64,000 nt of DNA from Bacteroidota bacterium (GCA_023393375.1 JAEWLI010000172.1:1-64000); one strand, 5' to 3'. Shown: positions 44,523 to 53,924, numbered from the stretch's first letter. Program-made: numbers and translations. Notes: a model not told the origin generated them from the letters alone.

Positions 44523-45599
44523 TTAATTTACCCTTCCTTTTATTCGGACTACTTTCATGGATTCCTGGGGATCATCAGTAAAAATAGTGATGGAAACCAA
44601 TTGATTTCCTTGTCTTCCGGAAGTATTAAATTTTGCCCTGACGACGGCTTGCTCGTGACGTTTTAATATATCCTTATCCAATTCTATGGTTACGCAATCA
44701 CAATGACTCTGAATTTTCCTGATATGCAATTTTTCCTTTCCTGTGTTGGTCAATGTAAATGTGGCATTAACCTGAGCTCCTGCAGCGGCAGATCCAAAAT
44801 CATATTGCCTTCTGTCTACTGAAATACGGGGTGCTTTTGCCAATTCTGTTGAAGTCATTGGTGAAAAATATTCTTCTATGACAGCAGTGATACGAAGTTC
44901 TTTGTTATTGTCCGGATTAGGTTCATTGGTTTGAATGCTAATTGTTTCTACTATATGCCCCAGTTCGAGTTTGGTTGGATCGATATCCACTACTATATTT
45001 CCTGAAGTTTTTGGTTGCAACTCCTGAGGTTGAAAGGTGATATTTAAGTGTTTCGGAACATCTGCGATTTTTTCAATCTTCACGGGTTGGTCGCTGTCAT
45101 TATATACCTCAAAATTTCTGGATGTTCGGGCATTGTTTTTTACATGACCCATATTTAAAGTTGTAAATTTTAATCTTAAAGCACCGATTTTTTTCGGATA
45201 TTCTTCTGCCACAGACTTAGGTTTTGGCTTGACCTTACCCTCAATATATAATGTTACAATTGACGGGTCACCATTAGAAGTCACGGTCAATGATTTTTTA
45301 AAAGCACCCGGACGGTTGTAAGGATCAAAAATAACCTCTACAAAGCCGTTTCCCCCTGGAGGAATAATATCTTTTGAAAAACCTGAAGTGGTGCATCCAC
45401 AAGAAGCATTAACACCAGAAATCTCCAAAGGCTCTTTGCCATTGTTTGTGAAAGTAAATGTATGTTTAACAACACCGTTTTCTTCAGGTATTAAGCCATA
45501 ATTATAGGTTGTTTCCGTGAAAAGTATGGTTTGTTTGTTTTGACCATATGTGGAAATGCTTAGTATTAGCCATCCAATTGCCAATAGATATTTTATCAT
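44523..45599 (-). CDS. DUF1573 domain exported protein
   Basis: 358 residues. Signal peptide (LLAIGWLILSISTYGQ). Three Ig-like DUF1573-type modules are visible: FTETTYNYGLIPEENGVVKH with NASCGCTTSGF, then RLKFTTLNMGHVKNNARTS with QPVKIEKIADVP, then RRQYDFGSAAAGAQVNATF with IQSHCDCVTIEL. The CGC and CDC cysteine pairs are characteristic. Such proteins are common surface or periplasmic adhesion-like modules in Bacteroidota with no defined role. The AAACAGCTGTTT palindrome (44510-44521) between this and the convergent gene may serve as a shared terminator. Confidence 0.85.
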   Translation of the reverse strand: MIKYLLAIGWLILSISTYGQNKQTILFTETTYNYGLIPEENGVVKHTFTFTNNGKEPLEISGVNASCGCTTSGFSKDIIPPGGNGFVEVIFDPYNRPGAFKKSLTVTSNGDPSIVTLYIEGKVKPKPKSVAEEYPKKIGALRLKFTTLNMGHVKNNARTSRNFEVYNDSDQPVKIEKIADVPKHLNITFQPQELQPKTSGNIVVDIDPTKLELGHIVETISIQTNEPNPDNNKELRITAVIEEYFSPMTSTELAKAPRISVDRRQYDFGSAAAGAQVNATFTLTNTGKEKLHIRKIQSHCDCVTIELDKDILKRHEQAVVRAKFNTSGRQGNQLVSITIFTDDPQESMKVVRIKGRVN

Positions 45600-45822
45600 T
45601 TAATTCTGCTTTTTAAGATAATACAGGAGATATTGAGTTTAACAAAAATCATATTTTTATATTGCTAAAATAGCATATTTTATTTTCATAACTAATTATA
45701 AAAATAATAGGCTTAGGAATTATGGTTATCAAACAATGCGGAAATTGGACATGAAGAGAATCAGGGCTTCAATTAGTTGATTATTAAATACACAAATACT
45801 TTATTTGCAAAAAAATTCGACA

Positions 45823-46791
45823 ATGGCAAGAATATTAACCGGAATACAGAGTTCGGGAAAACCACATCTTGGAAATATTTTAGGTGCTATCCAACCTGCA
45901 ATTTCGCTTTCTAAAGATGAGAAGAATGAATCGTTGTTTTTCATTGCAGATCTACACTCCCTTACAACAATTAAAGAGGCGGAAGTAAGGGTAAATAATG
46001 TGAATGCCATAGCTGCTGCATGGTTGGCTTTTGGCTTTGATACCGAAAGGAATATATTTTACCGCCAGTCAAAAATTCCTGAAGTATGTGAACTGACCTG
46101 GTATCTTAGTTGCTACACACCATTTCCTATGTTGGCTAATGCCCATTCATTTAAAGATAAGTCTGACCGGTTGAGTGATGTTAATGCGGGGCTATTCACC
46201 TATCCGGTATTGATGGCTGCTGACATTATTGGTTACGATGCAAATTTTGTTCCGGTAGGGAAAGACCAGCAACAGCATTTGGAAATCACTCGGGATATTG
46301 CATCAGCTTTTAACACCCGGTATGGAGAAGTATTTGTAATTCCCGAAGCTATTATTGATGAGAAAGTAATGACGGTGCCAGGTGTTGATGGTCAGAAAAT
46401 GAGTAAATCTTATAATAATACCATCGATATCTTCCAGCCTGACAAACAACTGAGAAAAAACATCATGTCGATTATCACCGACAGCACTCCTCTGGAAGAA
46501 CCAAAAAATCCAGATACCGATACGGTCTTTGCATTATACAGCCTCCTTGCAACTTCTGAGCAAACCAACGAACTCAGGAAAAAGTATTTAGCCGGAAATT
46601 ATGGATATGGACATGCCAAACAGGAGCTTTATGAGGTAATTTGCCAAAAATATAGCAAAGAACGGGAGATTTTTAATTATTATATGGAAAATACTGCCGA
46701 ATTAAACCAAAAGCTGAAAGCCGGAGAATCGAAAGCCCGGGAGATCATGCATAAAGTATTGCACAAAGTGAAAAAACAATTGGGCTATTAA
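45823..46791 (+). CDS. trpS: tryptophan--tRNA ligase
   Basis: 322 residues from the ATG at 45823; a TTG six codons upstream is rejected because the family begins at this Met. Class I signatures are HLGN (residues 15-18, the HIGH motif in GKPHLGN) and KMSKS (192-196). The length fits bacterial TrpRS. LVPVGKDQ-like VPVGKDQQQHLEITRDIA is the Trp-binding region. It charges tRNA-Trp. The uracil-DNA glycosylase gene follows 17 bp later, so the two may be cotranscribed. Confidence 0.96.
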   Translation: MARILTGIQSSGKPHLGNILGAIQPAISLSKDEKNESLFFIADLHSLTTIKEAEVRVNNVNAIAAAWLAFGFDTERNIFYRQSKIPEVCELTWYLSCYTPFPMLANAHSFKDKSDRLSDVNAGLFTYPVLMAADIIGYDANFVPVGKDQQQHLEITRDIASAFNTRYGEVFVIPEAIIDEKVMTVPGVDGQKMSKSYNNTIDIFQPDKQLRKNIMSIITDSTPLEEPKNPDTDTVFALYSLLATSEQTNELRKKYLAGNYGYGHAKQELYEVICQKYSKEREIFNYYMENTAELNQKLKAGESKAREIMHKVLHKVKKQLGY

Positions 46792-46808
46792 TTGCCCTTT
46801 GTACCATA

Positions 46809-47474
46809 ATGTCGTCTATCGAACAACTAAACCATCGGATTGTCCACTGTACAAAATGTCACCGCCTTGTTTTGTACCGGAAACTGGTCGCATCTGAAAA
46901 AGTTAAACGTCATCGGGATGAGACCTATTGGGGCAGACCTGTACCAGGGTTTGGTGACGAAAATCCTAAAGTGCTGATAGTAGGTTTGGCACCAGCGGCA
47001 CACGGTGCTAACCGGACAGGCAGAATGTTTACAGGTGATTCTTCCGGAGATTGGCTTTACAGAGCTTTGTATGAAACAGGTTTTGCCAACCAGCCTCAAA
47101 GTGTGGGGAATCATGATGGGCTACAATTAAATAGTGTATATATTACTGCCAGCTTACGTTGTGCCCCTCCTCAAAACAAGCCCCTGCCAGAAGAAATAAC
47201 TAATTGTAGGCCCTATCTAGAAGAGGAATATAAGATCTTTAAAAACGCTTTCGTTATAGTGGCATTGGGTCAAATTGCTTTAAAAAACATACAACAAACC
47301 CTCGGATTACGCGGATTAAAATTTGGCCATCACCTCATACATGATCTGACCGATAACAAGAAGCTAATATGCAGCTACCATCCCAGCCGACAAAATACAC
47401 AAACCGGTGTGTTGAAATGGAGTGATTGGATAGCTGTTTTTGAGCATATAAGATCACTAATAGATCAAAAATAA
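46809..47474 (+). CDS. uracil-DNA glycosylase, family 5 (UdgB) type
   Basis: 221 residues. Four cysteines for a 4Fe-4S cluster are visible: CTKC (14 and 17), LRCAPP and NCRPYLEEEY. Motif A GLAPAAHGANRTGRMFTGD and motif B SYHPSRQNTQTG match family 5 UDGs rather than family 4 (GEAPG...). The enzyme removes uracil, and in family 5 also hypoxanthine, from DNA. It lies 17 bp after trpS. Confidence 0.9.
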   Translation: MSSIEQLNHRIVHCTKCHRLVLYRKLVASEKVKRHRDETYWGRPVPGFGDENPKVLIVGLAPAAHGANRTGRMFTGDSSGDWLYRALYETGFANQPQSVGNHDGLQLNSVYITASLRCAPPQNKPLPEEITNCRPYLEEEYKIFKNAFVIVALGQIALKNIQQTLGLRGLKFGHHLIHDLTDNKKLICSYHPSRQNTQTGVLKWSDWIAVFEHIRSLIDQK

Positions 47475-47523
47475 TATGCTTAGAAAGCTTTCTGTTTTTT
47501 ACTCTTTATATAGGATTATGAAT

Positions 47524-47531
47524 TAAATTTG
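47524..47531 (+). promoter_or_regulatory. candidate -7 element upstream of the SDR gene
   Basis: TAAATTTG matches TAnnTTTG and lies 21 bp upstream of the SDR ATG. No TTG is seen at the -33 distance, so support is weak. Confidence 0.3.
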
Positions 47532-47552
47532 CGATGAAACGGCTAACGAAGC

Positions 47553-48431
47553 ATGGATAGGGGTAGAAAATATACTTTAATCACCGGAGCCAGTCTGGGA
47601 ATAGGTAAATCAATTGTATATGAATGCGCAAAAAGGGGAATGAACCTGATTCTGGTTGCACTTCCTGGAAATGCCCTTGAAATCCTGACCGAAACTGTAA
47701 GGATAAAATATAATATAGATGCAGTAAGTATGCCGATTGACCTTACTGAAGATAATGCGCCTGCACGGTTATACCAATGGTGTAAAGAACATGATTACCA
47801 AATTAACGTATTGATCAATAACGCAGGAATTGGCGCAGGTGGTTTGTTTGAAAATGTTAATTTTAATCAATACCTGACTATGCTAAAGTTGAATAATCAG
47901 GCTTTGGTTGGAATCACATATTATTTTATCCCAGAATTAAAAAAACACCCCCAATCGTATATCCTGAATACCAGCAGCATGGAAGGCATCATTCCACTTC
48001 CTTATAAAAGTGTCTATACTGCTTCAAAAAACTTTATTTATGCTTTTTCGCTGGCGATCAAGGAAGAACTGAAACCCTATAAGGTAAGTGTGAGTGTACT
48101 TTGTCCCGGACCTGTGGTAACCAACAAAGACGGGTTGTCAAGAATACGTGCCCATGGCATTCGGGCAAAACTAATTACCATGCTGCCAGGTCAGATTGCT
48201 AAAATTGCCATAAAAAAGATGCTTCGTGGGAAAGGTATTATTGTTCCTGGTTTTTTCAATTTACTTATTACCCGTATACTAAAATTAATACCTATACTTA
48301 CCAGAATGAGATTGTTGGAGAAAATGTTCAGGGTTTATAAGGACATGACACCAGCCCCTCAACATTCTGGCAAAGACAGCTCATTTGTTACTGATTCGCC
48401 CCCAGTCCAAAAGGTTACCACTAACTTATAA
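47553..48431 (+). CDS. short-chain dehydrogenase/reductase (SDR)
   Basis: 292 residues. Classical SDR elements: TLITGASLGIGKSI (dinucleotide glycines near residues 11-17), NNAGIG (near 91), catalytic Ser in NTSSMEG and YTASKNF (Tyr-x-x-x-Lys). The C terminus after about residue 230 is hydrophobic and basic (GFFNLLITRILKLIPILTR), suggesting membrane association as in 17-beta-HSD/ketosphinganine-like reductases. NADP preference and substrate cannot be read with confidence. It follows the glycosylase by 78 bp and ends 2 bp from a convergent gene. Confidence 0.87.
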   Translation: MDRGRKYTLITGASLGIGKSIVYECAKRGMNLILVALPGNALEILTETVRIKYNIDAVSMPIDLTEDNAPARLYQWCKEHDYQINVLINNAGIGAGGLFENVNFNQYLTMLKLNNQALVGITYYFIPELKKHPQSYILNTSSMEGIIPLPYKSVYTASKNFIYAFSLAIKEELKPYKVSVSVLCPGPVVTNKDGLSRIRAHGIRAKLITMLPGQIAKIAIKKMLRGKGIIVPGFFNLLITRILKLIPILTRMRLLEKMFRVYKDMTPAPQHSGKDSSFVTDSPPVQKVTTNL

Positions 48432-48433
48432 AT

Positions 48434-48868
48434 TCAACCAACCTGCTTAGCTTTTTTAAAGAAATAAGGCAATAGGCCCAACCATAAAACAACCAATAAA
48501 AAAGCTACTATAACAAGAAATGATATAGAAAGGCCAGTGGATGTATTGATGGCTAAAACAATCACCATTATCATGCTCAGAAAAATATTGAGCACGCCGG
48601 CAAAACCATTCAACCAAGTGATGATCATCATATAATAGTGGTCCTGATAGGTTCTTTTCAGAAAAAAAATGGCGGCATAAATGATAACGTTCATTGCAAA
48701 AAATAGCCCGATGGCACTAAAGAAAAAATTGCTTCTGAGTATATAATGGTTGGTAGCGTCATTCTGATAGATTAATACCTGCTCTGGCAATAATGCATAC
48801 ACATATAATATAGCAGCAAGAAAAACCAGTAAAGAAACAGATCTGAAAAATATGATAAGTTTTTGCAT
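48434..48868 (-). CDS. hypothetical four-helix membrane protein
   Basis: 144 residues with about four hydrophobic helices (VSLLVFLAAILYVYALL, FFSAIGLFFAMNVIIYAAIF, VLNIFLSMIMVIVLAI, ISFLVIVAFLLVVLWLGLLP). A conserved-looking loop (LPEQVLIYQND) lies after the first helix. The layout resembles small DNA-protecting or DUF-type membrane proteins, but I do not recognise a family. It is monocistronic and convergent with the SDR gene. Confidence 0.6.
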   Translation of the reverse strand: MQKLIIFFRSVSLLVFLAAILYVYALLPEQVLIYQNDATNHYILRSNFFFSAIGLFFAMNVIIYAAIFFLKRTYQDHYYMMIITWLNGFAGVLNIFLSMIMVIVLAINTSTGLSISFLVIVAFLLVVLWLGLLPYFFKKAKQVG

Positions 48869-49067
48869 TTAGAAATAAATTTTAAGACACAAATTTACAT
48901 GTTTTGGTTGTTTCTACTGTATTTATGTTCAAGTTATGGCTTATTTTAATTCAATTTATATTTATACATCATCAATCGAACTATAATATCGCAGCAATTT
49001 AGAATTGAGTTGTAATTTTATTATCATAATCAAAAATGGGCTAATTTAGCCAGACAAAATCTGAAGC

Positions 49068-49463
49068 ATGATTAAAACGCACTTATTTTCAATTTTCCTG
49101 GTAACATTGATTTTTATTTCTTGTAAAAAAAACTTACGTATAGAAAATTTTGACCCGGAAAGCTGGAAATCTGATAAGCAGGGCTGCAAAGCACAACGGT
49201 TATCACAAGCAGAAATAGTGCGATATGCACAGCCTCAGATAGAAGGAATGAGTAAGAAAGAACTTATTGATTTATTTGGCCAACCAGATGAAACCAACTT
49301 ATTTGAGAAAGGTCAGATGACGTACAAATATTATATTTCACCTGGGCCGAAATGCATTTCAGACGAAGAAAGCCCTATGGTGCAATCACTGGAAATCAGG
49401 ATGAACGCGCTTGGATTTGTGAGTGAAGTACATTTCAATATTTTCGCAGTGCCTACTCTGTAA
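49068..49463 (+). CDS. small lipoprotein, SmpA/OmlA-like domain
   Basis: 131 residues; lipobox LIFISC. The segment GMSKKELIDLFGQPDETNLF followed by MTYKYYISPGP is the beta-alpha-beta signature of SmpA/OmlA (BamE-like) domains, with Cys residues (CKAQRL, KCISDE) that may form a disulfide. It is not necessarily a BAM subunit. It overlaps the convergent ROK gene by 11 bp at the 3' ends. GGCTAA/TTAGCC (49039-49051) forms a 13-bp palindrome 16 bp upstream of the start, of unknown meaning. Confidence 0.7.
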   Translation: MIKTHLFSIFLVTLIFISCKKNLRIENFDPESWKSDKQGCKAQRLSQAEIVRYAQPQIEGMSKKELIDLFGQPDETNLFEKGQMTYKYYISPGPKCISDEESPMVQSLEIRMNALGFVSEVHFNIFAVPTL

Positions 49464-50361
49464 AGCATAATGAAGCTGCTCCAATAATACCCGCATCGTT
49501 TTCAAGACCTGCTTTAATTATTCTGAGCTTTCCCAAATAATATGGTGTAAGGTATTTTTTAAGGCTGACATCCATTTGTTCTTTCATTAAATTAAAATTA
49601 TCAGCTACCCCACCCCCTATCACAACTGTCTCAATATCAAAAAGTCGTATAGCAGTAGCCAATGCTTCACCCAAATACAGTCCTGCAATTTGAAAAATCC
49701 GTTGTGCCAAAACATCGCCATTCAATGCCAAATTTTCAATCACTTTTGCTGTTATGGGGTTTTTCTTGACCAATGCAGATTCTCCGTGAAAGTTTTCCAG
49801 CTCCCTTAAAGCTAATTTTACCAATCCTTTTTTCCCAATCCGTTGTTCAATAGACATACCAGCCGATGATACGATATGACCAATTTCCATGGCATTGCCA
49901 CCCCCTCCGGTAAATATTTTTCTGTCGAGGATAACTGCTCCGCCTACACCTGTTCCTAATGTTACAAAAATAAAATTATCGGGAATATTTTCTCGAGAAA
50001 AATACAACTCACCCAATGCAGCAGCATTTGCATCGTTTTCAAGGTAAAAGCGTTTATCAGGAAAATTTTGCAGTAGGATTTTTTGTAAAGCTACACCATT
50101 TAATTGAGGTACATTGGGTGCTTCAACGATCTGTTGTCGATCCTTGGTTAATGCACCAGGTATGCCGATTCCAATACTTTGAACCGTTTTGTGCTTTCCA
50201 AATTCTTCATTAAATACCTTTAACAACCCGTCAACTATATCATTCCCTTTGATGAGTGTTGAAGTGGGATACTTTTTCTTATATCTAATGCCACCTCTTT
50301 TTCCTACTAATCCTACCTTGATATTTGTTCCTCCGAAATCAACTCCAAGATACTTTTCCAT
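49453..50361 (-). CDS. ROK family sugar kinase (glucokinase-like)
   Basis: 302 residues. The phosphate-binding motif LGVDFGGTNIKVGLVG is at the N terminus, followed by ENDANAAALGEL (catalytic Asp), LGTGVGGAVI and AMEIGHIVSS. No Cys-rich zinc motif (CxCGxxGC) follows the His, unlike bacterial repressor/Nag-type ROK proteins, so this is a kinase without the structural zinc, as in polyphosphate glucokinases. It phosphorylates a hexose, probably glucose. The gene is monocistronic. Confidence 0.88.
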   Translation of the reverse strand: MEKYLGVDFGGTNIKVGLVGKRGGIRYKKKYPTSTLIKGNDIVDGLLKVFNEEFGKHKTVQSIGIGIPGALTKDRQQIVEAPNVPQLNGVALQKILLQNFPDKRFYLENDANAAALGELYFSRENIPDNFIFVTLGTGVGGAVILDRKIFTGGGGNAMEIGHIVSSAGMSIEQRIGKKGLVKLALRELENFHGESALVKKNPITAKVIENLALNGDVLAQRIFQIAGLYLGEALATAIRLFDIETVVIGGGVADNFNLMKEQMDVSLKKYLTPYYLGKLRIIKAGLENDAGIIGAASLCFTE

Positions 50362-50883
50362 GCTTCATTGTTTAAATATGGCTAACTTAATGCTTTTCTT
50401 TAATCCCTACATAATATTTATCAACCTATAATTCTTTTAAACAAAGCTCCTGGTTACCAGCAAACAGTCAAGAGGCCATAACTCTATTCTAACTAGTATT
50501 ACCATCCGGAACAAGAATTTCAATATAACTTCAAAATAGTACGTTGGGTAAAAAAATATTCTGCTAATCTTTTGAAAAAAATAATAAATATTTTAAGGAT
50601 ATAAGATATTTTTTTTATAAATTAGTCACTTTATTTATAACATAAGATTTTTAGACACCAGTTACATAAACATTTTTTCTTAGTATTGTTTATAATAATA
50701 ACCGAAATAGAGAGCGTTTTCATTTTTATTGCATTGATGAATACATAGTTGTGTAATTGCTTAATTCATATTAGTCAGACTCATGAAACATTACGCTTGA
50801 TTTAGGATTTAATAATTAATGCGTTATTTGAACGAGTGATCAATACATACCTTAAAATATAACCTAACTTATTATTAGCGAAA
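50362..50883. other. 522-bp AT-rich gap, no gene seen
   Basis: Divergent intergenic space between the ROK gene and the NUMOD4 gene. It is strongly AT-rich with poly-T/A tracts around 50570-50650. I see no ORF with family signs, no hairpin of note, and no tRNA. It probably contains two promoters. Confidence 0.6.
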
Positions 50884-51420
50884 ATGAACAATTTTAAAAA
50901 TGAAACCTGGAAAGAAATCGATTTCAGCACGAAATTGAAACATCCTAGGTACGAAGTTTCAAACCGCGGAAGGATCAAGAGCTATGCCAATGATAAAATC
51001 AATGGCAGGATCATTAAAGGTTCTGACGTGAATGGATACCGTTCCATTATGGTTCGGTTTGAGGGAGGAATAATCCAAAGCTACTATGTACACCGTTTGG
51101 TAGCCCAGTATTTTCTGGAAAAAGAAAGCAAAGACCAGCATTTTGTTATCCATCTGGATTATGACAAAAAGAACAATGATGTTTACAATCTGAAGTGGGT
51201 CACTGAAGAAGGTCTTGTTGATCACAATAACTGCAATCCAGCAGTACTTCATAAGAGGACTACGGGATATAAATTGAATGAGTCTAAAGTGAGAGCGATA
51301 AAAAGACTGTTAAAAGGAAATAAAACCAGGCTTTATGTTATCGCAAAAAGATTTGGGATTTCACATACACAATTAAATCGCATCCGTTCTGGTGAAAATT
51401 GGGGGCACGTTCTGGTTTAA
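50884..51420 (+). CDS. NUMOD4/HNH-like protein with C-terminal HTH
   Basis: 178 residues. The N-terminal TWKEIDFSTKLKHPRYEVSN and RGRIKSY are a NUMOD4 motif. HRLVAQYFLEKESKDQHFVI then LDYDKKNNDVYNLKWVT follows the HNH_3 pattern (HRLVA...NHxD...NN...NLxWxT), although the first catalytic NH is replaced by VIH, so nuclease activity is doubtful. The last 45 residues (KVRAIKRLLKGNKTRLYVIA, KRFGISHTQLNRIRSG) are a helix-turn-helix. It may be a DNA-binding regulator derived from a homing endonuclease; no intron or intein lies nearby. Confidence 0.75.
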   Translation: MNNFKNETWKEIDFSTKLKHPRYEVSNRGRIKSYANDKINGRIIKGSDVNGYRSIMVRFEGGIIQSYYVHRLVAQYFLEKESKDQHFVIHLDYDKKNNDVYNLKWVTEEGLVDHNNCNPAVLHKRTTGYKLNESKVRAIKRLLKGNKTRLYVIAKRFGISHTQLNRIRSGENWGHVLV

Positions 51421-51650
51421 CACCTGATCAGTACCAATACAGCCAGTTCTAAAAGAGATTACTTGTGATTTTTTGAAATATTGCATTAACATTACAATAA
51501 TGCATCTTATCAGAACAGCCTGAATTTTTTTAGATTTTGGTAATAACCACAGGGAAATTATTGGTTTAAATTTATATTATCGGTTCGTATTCCTGCCAGT
51601 TTTGCTTTAAGGAATGTCGAAAGAACCGTATTAAATGATGTTCAGGCGTT

Positions 51651-53144
51651 GTGACTAAGTTTTCTACCATCCGTTCTATCACAATTGTTATAGCTGTTAT
51701 AGCAGGGTTATATTGGAGCAGCCGCTATAACTATTTACTATTTCATTGTCTTTCAGAAATATTCAGTGTAGTAATTGCTGCCTCAATATTTCTGGTTGCC
51801 TGGAATGCACGAAAATATAGTCAATCGAATTATTTTCTCTTTATAGGAATAGCCTATCTGGCCATCGCGGCTCTTGACCTCATCCATACTCTCTCCTTTC
51901 CGGGGATGCAGATCTTTGAGTATAATTTTTATGCCAATCAATTTTGGGTAGCAGCCAGGTATTTAGAAAGTCTTTCATTCCTGATCGCATTTTTATATAT
52001 CGGTAACAAAAGAAAATTCAATGCCAACCTGGTAGTGGTGATCTATACCATTATTACAGGATTAATTGTATTAGCGATACTGGTTTGGGATATTTTTCCT
52101 GAAGCATACATTGCCGGAGAAGGTCAAACCACCTTTAAAATCGTGAGTGAATATATTATTATCGGTATTCTGATAATCGATCTGGCCCTTTTGAAAAAAT
52201 ATAAAGCAAATTTCGATAAGAAAATATTTTATCTGTTATGCTGTAGTTTAGCACTTACTATACTTTCAGAAGTATCTTTTACCCTTTATATTAGTAATTA
52301 CGATATAGCAAACCTTATAGGTCATTATCTTAAAATTTTCTCATTTTATCTGATCTATAAAGCTGTAATAGAAGCTGGTTTTTCCCAACCATTGTCAGTA
52401 TTCTTTCACGAATTAAAACAAAATGAAGAAGCACTAAAGAATATGAATGTGACCAAGGATAAGCTTTTTTCAATTATTGCGCACGACTTGAAAAGTCCTT
52501 TCAATTCATTGATCGGCTTTTCCGAATTATTGATGCACAAGTATGAAATTTTTTCAGAAGAAGAGCGTCGGAAACTATTTGTTTTAATCAATAATTCCTC
52601 TAAAAAAGCTCATAACCTGCTGGATAACCTGCTTCAATGGTCCAGAACTCAAACCGGTACGTTAAAAAAACATCCGGAATTTTTTAATATAATGGATGTA
52701 ATTAAAGAAAATAAGGGATTACTAGAGGGTGCTGCCGAAGTGAAGGGTATCAAGTTAGTAATTAGTGACAATCGGGAAGAAATGGCATATGCTGATAAAA
52801 ACATGATCAGTACAGTATTAAGAAATCTTATTAATAATGCGATCAAATTTACTCCAGCCAAAGGCAAAGTAACTATCACCGTAGATTCAGACGAGTATGA
52901 AGTAAAAGTATCAGTGATCGATAATGGGGTTGGGATGGCAAAGGAAACCATTGACAATTTATTCATCCTTGAAAAGTTTAAATCTACGCTTGGCACAGCC
53001 AATGAAAAAGGAAGCGGCCTGGGCTTGATTATTTGTAAGGAATTTATCGAGAAAAACAATGGCCGGATAACTGTGCACAGTGAACCTAAAAAAGGAAGTT
53101 CTTTTATTTTTACAGTATTAAAAAAAGAAAAACTAGACCGGTGA
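51651..53144 (+). CDS. MASE3-domain membrane sensor histidine kinase
   Basis: 497 residues from a GTG start. Residues about 5-240 hold seven to eight membrane helices with the MASE3 segment LDLIHTLSFPGMQIF and FWVAARYLESLSFLIAFLYI. The kinase core is FSIIAHDLKSPFNSLIGF with H278, then NLINNAIKFTP (N box), DNGVGM and GSGLGLIICKEF. There is no response regulator in the operon. MASE3 is a membrane sensor of unknown ligand. A mini-ORF (ATGATG at 51635, stop at 51658) overlaps the GTG start. Confidence 0.9.
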   Translation: MTKFSTIRSITIVIAVIAGLYWSSRYNYLLFHCLSEIFSVVIAASIFLVAWNARKYSQSNYFLFIGIAYLAIAALDLIHTLSFPGMQIFEYNFYANQFWVAARYLESLSFLIAFLYIGNKRKFNANLVVVIYTIITGLIVLAILVWDIFPEAYIAGEGQTTFKIVSEYIIIGILIIDLALLKKYKANFDKKIFYLLCCSLALTILSEVSFTLYISNYDIANLIGHYLKIFSFYLIYKAVIEAGFSQPLSVFFHELKQNEEALKNMNVTKDKLFSIIAHDLKSPFNSLIGFSELLMHKYEIFSEEERRKLFVLINNSSKKAHNLLDNLLQWSRTQTGTLKKHPEFFNIMDVIKENKGLLEGAAEVKGIKLVISDNREEMAYADKNMISTVLRNLINNAIKFTPAKGKVTITVDSDEYEVKVSVIDNGVGMAKETIDNLFILEKFKSTLGTANEKGSGLGLIICKEFIEKNNGRITVHSEPKKGSSFIFTVLKKEKLDR

Positions 53145-53149
53145 GCTTG

Positions 53150-53177
53150 TAGCTGATTACTGATAGCTCATAGTCAC
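53150..53177 (+). repeat. degenerate heptamer repeats after the MASE3 kinase
   Basis: Four 7-bp units, TAGCTGA, TTACTGA, TAGCTCA, TAGTCAC, in frame with each other just after the stop codon. This is a third heptamer-type locus in the window, with a different unit from the other two. Confidence 0.55.
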
Positions 53178-53210
53178 CCACTTTCAGCAAAGCTATCGTA
53201 GAAATAACAG

Positions 53211-53284
53211 AAAGCCCCCGATCTTGGACCCGACTCTCCAACTTCACAGCTCATCCGCTGTTATATAGTAGGGATTAGGGCTTT
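53211..53284. other. nested inverted repeat of unknown function
   Basis: AAAGCCC (53211-53217) pairs with GGGCTTT (53278-53284) and inside it ACAGC (53246-53250) pairs with GCTGT (53257-53261). The 74-nt span with a 7-bp closing stem has tRNA-like size but no T-arm or anticodon arm on either strand, so it is not called a tRNA. It could be a large-loop terminator for the kinase or a structured element. Confidence 0.35.
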
Positions 53285-53381
53285 GCATTACCTGATATGT
53301 TCACAACCTCACTCCAATTTACTTTATTAAAGAATAATCGTTTCACAAAAATTTATATGTTGAATAATTATCTTTGATCGA

Positions 53382-53924
53382 ATGAAATCCGACTTACTAA
53401 AATTTATACTGACCTTTTGTTTCATTTTATTTCTATATTTCCCCGCTGAGGCAGAATGTAGAGAGAAATTTGTTCTGGCATTGGTAAAAAAAGATTCATC
53501 TGAGACGGCATACATTAAAAAAGGGAAACGGATAGAAGTGGTGACTGCCAAAGCGAATTATGAAGGGAGGGTAAAATGCATTGATAATAACTCAATTCTT
53601 GTTGGGAACGATTGGATCTTGTTAAATGACATCCTTTTGATTGTCGATCCAAACAACCGCCCTAAAGTGCAGGATGTACTTGCATGGCCTATGATCGGTA
53701 GTGGTGTTTTGATTGGAGGAGTTGGCATCTTAATGGCTACAGGTAATTCAGATGACCACTTTGAAGATGCTGAAGAAACTCGTTCGTTTGTCATAGGATT
53801 GACAATGATAGCAGCGGGAACAGGATTAACATATGGGGGTATAATACTTAAAAGTAAAAATACCGTTAACGATGATATTTATTACTCTTCCAAAACACAT
53901 GATTTTATAATTAAGAAAACTTAA
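53382..53924 (+). CDS. hypothetical exported membrane protein
   Basis: 180 residues. Signal peptide (LKFILTFCFILFLYFPAEAE). A small SH3-like/beta segment (IEVVTAKANYEGRVKCIDN, SILVGNDWILLNDILLIVD) resembles an RNA- or ligand-binding barrel, followed by two hydrophobic helices (about 104-119 and 137-153). No known family. It stands alone between two long gaps. Confidence 0.6.
   Translation: MKSDLLKFILTFCFILFLYFPAEAECREKFVLALVKKDSSETAYIKKGKRIEVVTAKANYEGRVKCIDNNSILVGNDWILLNDILLIVDPNNRPKVQDVLAWPMIGSGVLIGGVGILMATGNSDDHFEDAEETRSFVIGLTMIAAGTGLTYGGIILKSKNTVNDDIYYSSKTHDFIIKKT

Noticed and set aside
53211..53284. tRNA-like 74-nt inverted repeat
   Set aside because: No GTTC-type T arm, D arm or anticodon arm could be found on either strand.
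53369..53376. TATCTTTG as promoter of the exported protein at 53382
   Set aside because: It ends 5 bp before the ATG, so transcription would start at or after the start codon.
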